Positions 59,351 through 64,000 of a stretch of 64,000 bases of DNA are shown here, one piece after another. Below the pieces are notes generated by a model. That model did no database searches, was not told the DNA's origin, and saw only the letters and a program-made list of their open reading frames with translations. The position numbers and the translations under genes are program-made. Numbering within the stretch: the first letter of the stretch is position 1; each line of letters starts with the position of its first letter. This stretch comes from Pantoea coffeiphila (GTDB taxonomy: Bacteria; Pseudomonadota; Gammaproteobacteria; Enterobacterales; Enterobacteriaceae): contig NZ_JAFBFW010000001.1 in NCBI RefSeq assembly GCF_016909495.1, positions 558,001 to 622,000 on the forward strand. Direction: 5' to 3'.

Positions 59351-59382
59351 GCCCGGAGCACCCTGCTCCGGGCTGATTTTCC
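59351..59382 (+). terminator. terminator of dtpA
   Basis: GCCCGGAGCA-CCC-TGCTCCGGGC is a perfect 10-bp stem, followed by TGATTTT. It begins 10 bases after the dtpA stop. Confidence 0.85.
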
Positions 59383-59502
59383 CCAGTCGCGCCATCCTCC
59401 TTTCTGAAACCGCATAATCAATTGATCTGTCGCGCTGACATTTCGCCACTCGCGCAGTAAGATAATCTCCGAACGCCCCCCCAAAAACCTCAGGAGAACG
59501 CA

Positions 59503-60108
59503 ATGAAGCTGTTCTGTAAACCCGGCGCCTGCTCGCTGTCCCCCCATATTGTGCTGCGCGAAACCGGCATCGATTTCACTCTTGTAACGGTCGATCTCCA
59601 GACTAAAAAGACCGAACAGGGTGAAGATTATCTGCAGATCAACCCCAAAGGACAGGTTCCTGCTCTGCTGTTAAACGATGGTTCGCTGCTGACAGAAGGT
59701 GTGGCTATTGTGCAGTACCTGGCCGACCTGAAGAGCGATCGCCAGCTGCTGGCTCCGTGCGGCAGCCTGAATCGTTACCACACGCTGGAGTGGCTGAACT
59801 ATGTCGCCACCGAGCTGCATAAGGGATTCAGTCCGCTGTTCCGCCCCAATACCCCGGATGAATTCAAAGCGAGCACGCGCGAGCTGCTGGAGCAGAAATT
59901 CAGCTATGTGAACGGCGAGCTGAAAGATAAGCAGTGGCTGATGGGTCTGCGCTTTACCGTGGCGGATGCCTACCTGTTTACCGTCACCCGCTGGGCTCAC
60001 GCGCTGAAATTAGATCTGAGCGGACTGGATGCACTGAACAGCTGGTTCGACCGCGTAGCCGAACGCCCGGCGGTTGCAGCAGCGCTGAAGGCAGAAGGCC
60101 TGGTTTGA
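59503..60108 (+). CDS. gstA: glutathione S-transferase GstA
   Basis: A 201-aa beta-class GST with thioredoxin-like N-terminal domain ([18 protein letters not shown], catalytic Cys10 in PGACS) and helical C-terminal domain. AGGAG precedes the ATG. It conjugates glutathione to electrophiles in the cytoplasm. Confidence 0.95.
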   Translation: MKLFCKPGACSLSPHIVLRETGIDFTLVTVDLQTKKTEQGEDYLQINPKGQVPALLLNDGSLLTEGVAIVQYLADLKSDRQLLAPCGSLNRYHTLEWLNYVATELHKGFSPLFRPNTPDEFKASTRELLEQKFSYVNGELKDKQWLMGLRFTVADAYLFTVTRWAHALKLDLSGLDALNSWFDRVAERPAVAAALKAEGLV

Positions 60109-60141
60109 TAAACGTTCAGATTCTTAAGATCTGAACAGTAG

Positions 60142-60171
60142 AAAAACGGGCAGGCCCTGAAGGCCTGCCCG
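60142..60171. terminator. terminator between convergent gstA and pdxY
   Basis: CGGGCAGGCC-CTGAA-GGCCTGCCCG is a perfect 10-bp stem; the minus-strand side continues into five T. It can end pdxY transcripts and probably gstA transcripts. Confidence 0.8.
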
Positions 60172-60213
60172 ACGAGTATTGTTGCTGCGCTGAGCGGGGA
60201 TCTACCTGCGATA

Positions 60214-61074
60214 TTACAGTTTTACCGCGTCAAAATGCTGTACGGGTTCCGCGATGGCATTCTGCGCCGCAACCAGTTGCAGTTCGTATTCGCCCATCTG
60301 ATGCGTTTTCAACATCACTTCATATACTGCCGCAGTGACGTGCTCCAGAGACTGCTGCAGTGAGAGTCCGTGCAACAGATCCACCAGCAGCAGGCCACTG
60401 CTCAGATCGCCCACGCCCACCGGCTGACGCACACCGAAGTCGATGAGCGGACGGCTTATATGCCAGGCTTCGTCAGCGGTAATTAACAACATTTCGAAGC
60501 GGTCGCTACGGTATCCCGCACGTGCCAGATGCTTCACCAGCACCACCTTCGGCCCCAGGGCAATCAGTTCACGTGACACTGTAACCGCTTCGTCCACGCT
60601 GGCCACACTGCGACCACTGAGGATCTCCAGCTCCAGCAGGTTTGGCGCAATAATATCGCTGGCCGGCAGCGCATAGAGTCGATGAAACTCCGCTACGCCG
60701 GGAGCAACAATGCAGCCCTTTTCCGGGTGACCCATTACCGGATCGCAGAAATACCAGGCCTTGGGGTTCGCCGCCTTGACCATGCGAACGATTTCCAGAA
60801 TCTGTTCGCCCTGCTCGGCGGAGCCCAGATAGCCACTCAGGACCGCATCACAGGTTTTCAGACGATCGATATCGTTAATGCCACGGGCAATATCGGTAAG
60901 ATGCGTTGCGGGCATCACCGTGCCGGTCCAGTTACCGTATTGAGTGTGGTTGGAAAACTGGACGGTATTTAATGGCCAAACGTTTGCGCCCATACGACGC
61001 ATCGGGAACTCTGCCGCGCTGTTACCTGCGTGACCAAAAACCGTGTGGGACTGGATGGAGAGAATATTTTTCAT
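60214..61074 (-). CDS. pdxY: pyridoxal kinase PdxY
   Basis: A 286-aa ribokinase-family enzyme phosphorylating pyridoxal in the B6 salvage pathway. It begins [18 protein letters not shown], has [14 protein letters not shown] and the [11 protein letters not shown] anion-hole segment near the C-terminus. It is downstream of tyrS, separated by a terminator, as in E. coli. Confidence 0.96.
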   Translation of the reverse strand: MKNILSIQSHTVFGHAGNSAAEFPMRRMGANVWPLNTVQFSNHTQYGNWTGTVMPATHLTDIARGINDIDRLKTCDAVLSGYLGSAEQGEQILEIVRMVKAANPKAWYFCDPVMGHPEKGCIVAPGVAEFHRLYALPASDIIAPNLLELEILSGRSVASVDEAVTVSRELIALGPKVVLVKHLARAGYRSDRFEMLLITADEAWHISRPLIDFGVRQPVGVGDLSSGLLLVDLLHGLSLQQSLEHVTAAVYEVMLKTHQMGEYELQLVAAQNAIAEPVQHFDAVKL

Positions 61075-61101
61075 GGTGCTGACCTGTACTTTCCTGCCAA
61101 T

Positions 61102-61124
61102 AAAAAAGCCGGTTTACCCGGCTT
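61102..61124 (-). terminator. terminator of tyrS
   Basis: AAGCCGG-TTTAC-CCGGCTT is a perfect 7-bp stem followed on the minus strand by T residues (six As on the plus side). It lies between tyrS and pdxY, so pdxY depends partly on read-through or its own promoter. Confidence 0.8.
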
Positions 61125-61153
61125 TAGCTGCGAGGCTAACCCCGCGAGAGTTT

Positions 61154-62428
61154 TTATTTCCAGCAGATTAAGCTGTAATTCTTTTTGCCGCGGCGCAGTA
61201 GCGTGTAGCGGCCGAACAGACGATCGTCCTCGCCCGGAACATATTCCGCATTAGTTTGCAGCGCACCGTTAATGCTGATGGATTTTGCGTCGATCAGCTT
61301 ACGGGCCTGTCCGCGTGACGGGGCCAGTTCGGCGTTAACCAGCGCCTGCTGCAGATCCTGACCGGCCTCCAGTTCAGCCGTTGGCATGCCGTCCTGCGCC
61401 AGCTGCGCCAGATCCTGTTCGTTCAGATCGCTCAGCGCGCCGGAAAACAGACTGTCGGTGATGCGTTTTGCCGCAGCCAGGCCATCAGCACCGTGAACCA
61501 ACCCGGTAACCTGCTCCGCCAGCACATACTGCGCGCGCGGGGCTTTGCCGCTGTTTTTGTCTTCTTCTTCCAGCGCATTGATTTCTTCAATACTCATAAA
61601 GGTGAAGAACTTCAGGAAGCGGTAAACGTCCGCATCGGCGGTGTTGATCCAGAACTGGTAGAACTTGTACGGGCTGGTTTTCTTCGGATCGAGCCACACC
61701 GCGCCGCCTTCGGTTTTACCGAATTTGGTGCCATCAGACTTGGTGATCAGCGGAACGGTCAGGCCAAAGACCTGGTTCTGGTGCAGACGACGGGTCAGAT
61801 CGATACCGGAGGTGATGTTACCCCACTGATCGGAGCCGCCAATCTGCAGTACCACGTCGTGACGCTCGTTCAGCGCGGCAAAATCATAGCCCTGCAGCAG
61901 GTTGTAGGAGAACTCGGTAAACGAGATACCCTGGTCGTCGCGGTTCAGGCGCTGCTTAACGGCTTCACGGTTAATCATCTGGTTAACGGAGAAGTGTTTG
62001 CCGATATCACGCAGGAAGGTCAGCACGTTCATGCCGCCGAACCAGTCGTAGTTATTGGCCGCAATCGCGCTGTTGTCGCCGCAGTCGAAGTCGAGGAACG
62101 GCGCGACCTGGTGACGGATTTTCTCTACCCACTCGTTAACGGTATCGGTGGTGTTCAGCTGACGCTCAGTTGCTTTAAAGCTCGGGTCGCCGATCAGACC
62201 GGTTGCTCCACCCACCAGCGCCACCGGCCGGTGGCCGGCATCCTGAAAGCGCTTCAGGCAGAGTAACGGTACCAGATGCCCCAAGTGCAAGCTGTCTGCG
62301 GTGGGATCGAAGCCGCAATAAAGGGAGATTTGGCCCTGCGCCAGTTTTTCTCCTAACGCGTCCTCATCCGTCACCTGGGCTACCAGGCCCCGCTCTTGCA
62401 ATTGTTTGATCAGGTTACTGCTGGCCAT
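61154..62428 (-). CDS. tyrS: tyrosyl-tRNA synthetase
   Basis: A 424-aa class I aminoacyl-tRNA synthetase. The HIGH-like motif is HLGHL near residue 49, the KMSKS-like motif is KFGKTEGG near residue 236, and an S4 RNA-binding domain lies at the C-terminus ([20 protein letters not shown]). Essential for translation. It follows pdxH in the same direction. Confidence 0.97.
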   Translation of the reverse strand: MASSNLIKQLQERGLVAQVTDEDALGEKLAQGQISLYCGFDPTADSLHLGHLVPLLCLKRFQDAGHRPVALVGGATGLIGDPSFKATERQLNTTDTVNEWVEKIRHQVAPFLDFDCGDNSAIAANNYDWFGGMNVLTFLRDIGKHFSVNQMINREAVKQRLNRDDQGISFTEFSYNLLQGYDFAALNERHDVVLQIGGSDQWGNITSGIDLTRRLHQNQVFGLTVPLITKSDGTKFGKTEGGAVWLDPKKTSPYKFYQFWINTADADVYRFLKFFTFMSIEEINALEEEDKNSGKAPRAQYVLAEQVTGLVHGADGLAAAKRITDSLFSGALSDLNEQDLAQLAQDGMPTAELEAGQDLQQALVNAELAPSRGQARKLIDAKSISINGALQTNAEYVPGEDDRLFGRYTLLRRGKKNYSLICWK

Positions 62429-62573
62429 CTAAGACTCCATGTAAAAAAAGTCTGCACCTAAGCTGGTACACAGCTTTCCGCTCACACGCGGAGAAAAATA
62501 AGGGATATAGAATAATGGCCCACTCCGCTCGAATCCAGCGGTTAAGCCATTATTTCACGTTTCATTTCGCGCT

Positions 62574-63233
62574 TCAGGGAGCCAGGCGGTCGATCGTCCA
62601 GGAATTGTCATCTTCGCGCTGATAGAAGAAGCGATCGTGCAGGCGGTGAGCGCCCCCCTGCCAGAACTCCATCGAGTCGATTTTGATGCGGAAACCGCCC
62701 CAGAAGCTGGGCAGCGGAATCTCACCCTGCTGGAATTTTTGCTTAAGCTCGAGGAATTTGCCTTCCAGCACCCCACGCGCTGAGATGCGGCTGGACTGTT
62801 TTGAAACCCAGGCACCCAGCTGGCTGTCGCGCGGACGGCTGTGGAAATATTTAATCACTTCCAGCGTGGAGAGGCGCTCAACGCTGCCCAGCACCATCAC
62901 CTGCCGCTCCAGCATATGCCAGGGAAACAGCAGGCTGATCTTCGGGTTTTTCTCCAGCTGCTGCGCCTTGCGGCTGCCAAGGTTGGTGTAAAACACCATA
63001 CCCTGCTGGTCGAAATGCTTTAACAACACAATTCGCTGGTAAGGCTGCCCGTGCTCATCAACCGTCGCGACGCTCATCGCCGAGGGGTCCGGCAGCTGAG
63101 CCGCTACCGCCTGCTCGAACCACTGTTCAAACAGTTTCAGCGGGTCATCGGGAAGATCCTTGCGGCGCAGGCCGCCACGGGTGTATTCGCGCCGCAGGTG
63201 GGCAATTTGTTGCAGGTGATCGCTGTCGCTCAT
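62574..63233 (-). CDS. pdxH: pyridoxine/pyridoxamine 5'-phosphate oxidase
   Basis: A 219-aa FMN enzyme making pyridoxal 5'-phosphate. [27 protein letters not shown] (FMN site), the [16 protein letters not shown] segment and the C-terminal HDRFFYQRE are all conserved. The gene lies between mliC and tyrS as in E. coli. Confidence 0.96.
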   Translation of the reverse strand: MSDSDHLQQIAHLRREYTRGGLRRKDLPDDPLKLFEQWFEQAVAAQLPDPSAMSVATVDEHGQPYQRIVLLKHFDQQGMVFYTNLGSRKAQQLEKNPKISLLFPWHMLERQVMVLGSVERLSTLEVIKYFHSRPRDSQLGAWVSKQSSRISARGVLEGKFLELKQKFQQGEIPLPSFWGGFRIKIDSMEFWQGGAHRLHDRFFYQREDDNSWTIDRLAP

Positions 63234-63298
63234 CGCTCTGACTTCTGGTTGAGAAGGGATAAGGCATTGTGCGCCCCACCCTTCATAATTTCAATGCG

Positions 63299-63613
63299 TT
63301 AACCAGCGTTCTGCAGCTGGCAGTCGTTAATGATAATTTTGTCATTACGCTCAATAAAGGCAGAATCACCTTTTGACCAGAACACATAGTTGCCGTCGCT
63401 GTAACGGGTGCCCGATGCCGCCACCTGCTGTTTCAACGTCAGTTGATTACCGTCCAGAATCATGCTGACTTCACTTTTCGCGTTGTCGAGCTGAACGGTC
63501 AGCGGCAGCGTTCCGCAGGTGTAATGCAGCGTTTTCGGCTGTTCCTCAGCGGAATGTTGAAAGTAGCTGCAGCCAGAAAGCAGCAGCGCTGCCACAAAAA
63601 TCCCCTGTTTCAT
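63299..63613 (-). CDS. mliC: membrane-bound lysozyme inhibitor of c-type lysozyme
   Basis: A 104-aa lipoprotein with signal peptide and lipobox (LLLSGC, Cys15), then the MliC/PliC domain with HYTCGTLPLTVQLDN and the conserved SGTRYSDGNYVFWSKGDSA segment. It inhibits c-type lysozyme at the cell surface. Confidence 0.92.
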   Translation of the reverse strand: MKQGIFVAALLLSGCSYFQHSAEEQPKTLHYTCGTLPLTVQLDNAKSEVSMILDGNQLTLKQQVAASGTRYSDGNYVFWSKGDSAFIERNDKIIINDCQLQNAG

Positions 63614-63676
63614 CGCTATCTCCTGTGTTTTTACGTCAGTTCAGCCCAGCGTAAAACGCTATTTCCGCAGATGCAA

Positions 63677-64000
63677 TCAGCGTAATGGACGATTTGCCGG
63701 GAATATTGCCCCTATCACGCTGGCCTCGCGCGCACCGGTCACCGATGGCAAATTGCCCGGCAGCCCGCTCAGCGTACGCCACGCCAGCCAGGCAAACGCC
63801 AGCGCCTCCATGTCGTCGCCGCTGATCCCCGCTTTATCGGTGCTGGTGACCTCCGTACCCGGAATCAGCGCCACCAGCCGGGCAATCAGCTGCAGATTGC
63901 GAGCGCCGCCGCCGCACACCAGCAGCCGGTCACAGCCGCCGCTGAGTAATACCTGATCGGCGATAGTCTTGGCGGTCAGCTCGATGAGCGTGGCCTGAAC
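63677..64000 (-). CDS. anmK: anhydro-N-acetylmuramic acid kinase, 5' part outside the window
   Basis: Only the C-terminal 107 residues are present; the frame stays open to the window end. [17 protein letters not shown] and [20 protein letters not shown] are the AnmK family C-terminal motifs. The enzyme recycles anhydroMurNAc from the cell wall. Same neighbour order as E. coli. Confidence 0.95.
   Translation of the reverse strand, partial: VQATLIELTAKTIADQVLLSGGCDRLLVCGGGARNLQLIARLVALIPGTEVTSTDKAGISGDDMEALAFAWLAWRTLSGLPGNLPSVTGAREASVIGAIFPANRPLR

Overview
The window is a stretch of enterobacterial chromosome. The backbone genes (ydgA, add, ydgJ at the left; cnu, ydgK, rsxABCDGE, nth, dtpA, gstA, pdxY, tyrS, pdxH, mliC, anmK at the right) have the order known from Escherichia coli. 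The proteins are clearly diverged from E. coli, and the accessory genes serve plant-type sugars. This points to a plant- or insect-associated member of the Enterobacterales such as Erwinia or Pantoea. That placement is inference; no rRNA or tRNA gene is present to confirm it.

Layout. 1-4450: backbone ydgA (5' end outside), add and ydgJ, with a repeat-rich non-coding block at 1.5-2.1 kb. 4.5-12.7 kb: complete L-arabinose uptake and initial catabolism, araFGH-araC leftward and araBA rightward from one control region with recognisable AraC and CRP sites; araD is not adjacent. 13-15.5 kb: an unidentified membrane protein with an M20 amidohydrolase. 15.5-16.05 kb: a cluster of dispersed and tandem repeats. 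16-20 kb: a beta-glucoside PTS, a phospho-beta-glucosidase and an RpiR-type regulator. 20-22 kb: a flavodoxin-fold oxidoreductase divergent from a LysR regulator. 22-27.6 kb: a sugar-acid catabolic operon (MHS permease, enolase-superfamily dehydratase, DapA-family lyase, KDGal kinase, KDPGal aldolase) with a convergent IclR regulator. 27.8-30.4 kb: MFS exporter, Lrp-type regulator and MgtC-like protein.

30.4-34.9 kb: an A/T-rich island carrying one very large gene. It encodes a reverse transcriptase fused to a C-terminal nitrilase domain, the architecture of the type 1 defence-associated reverse transcriptases (DRT1/UG1). Both catalytic sites look intact. A 600-base A/T-rich non-coding stretch lies upstream.

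35-44 kb: small stress and regulatory genes (GNAT, GFA-like, MarR-GNAT fusion, FMN reductase, MFS exporter, AraC, HAD phosphatase, DeoR, glutathione peroxidase, a P-loop kinase-like protein, LysR). 44.1-44.35 kb: a second copy of the structured 103-nt repeat seen at 15.9 kb. 44.4-48.9 kb: the ytfQRT-yjfF sugar ABC transporter. From 49.4 kb the backbone resumes. About 45 kb of accessory DNA therefore sits between ydgJ and cnu, which are near neighbours in E. coli.

The most notable items are the RT-nitrilase gene, the cloverleaf-like repeat with compensatory base changes, and the sugar-acid operon with two alternative lyase routes. No CRISPR array, prophage, tRNA, rRNA or intact insertion sequence was recognised.
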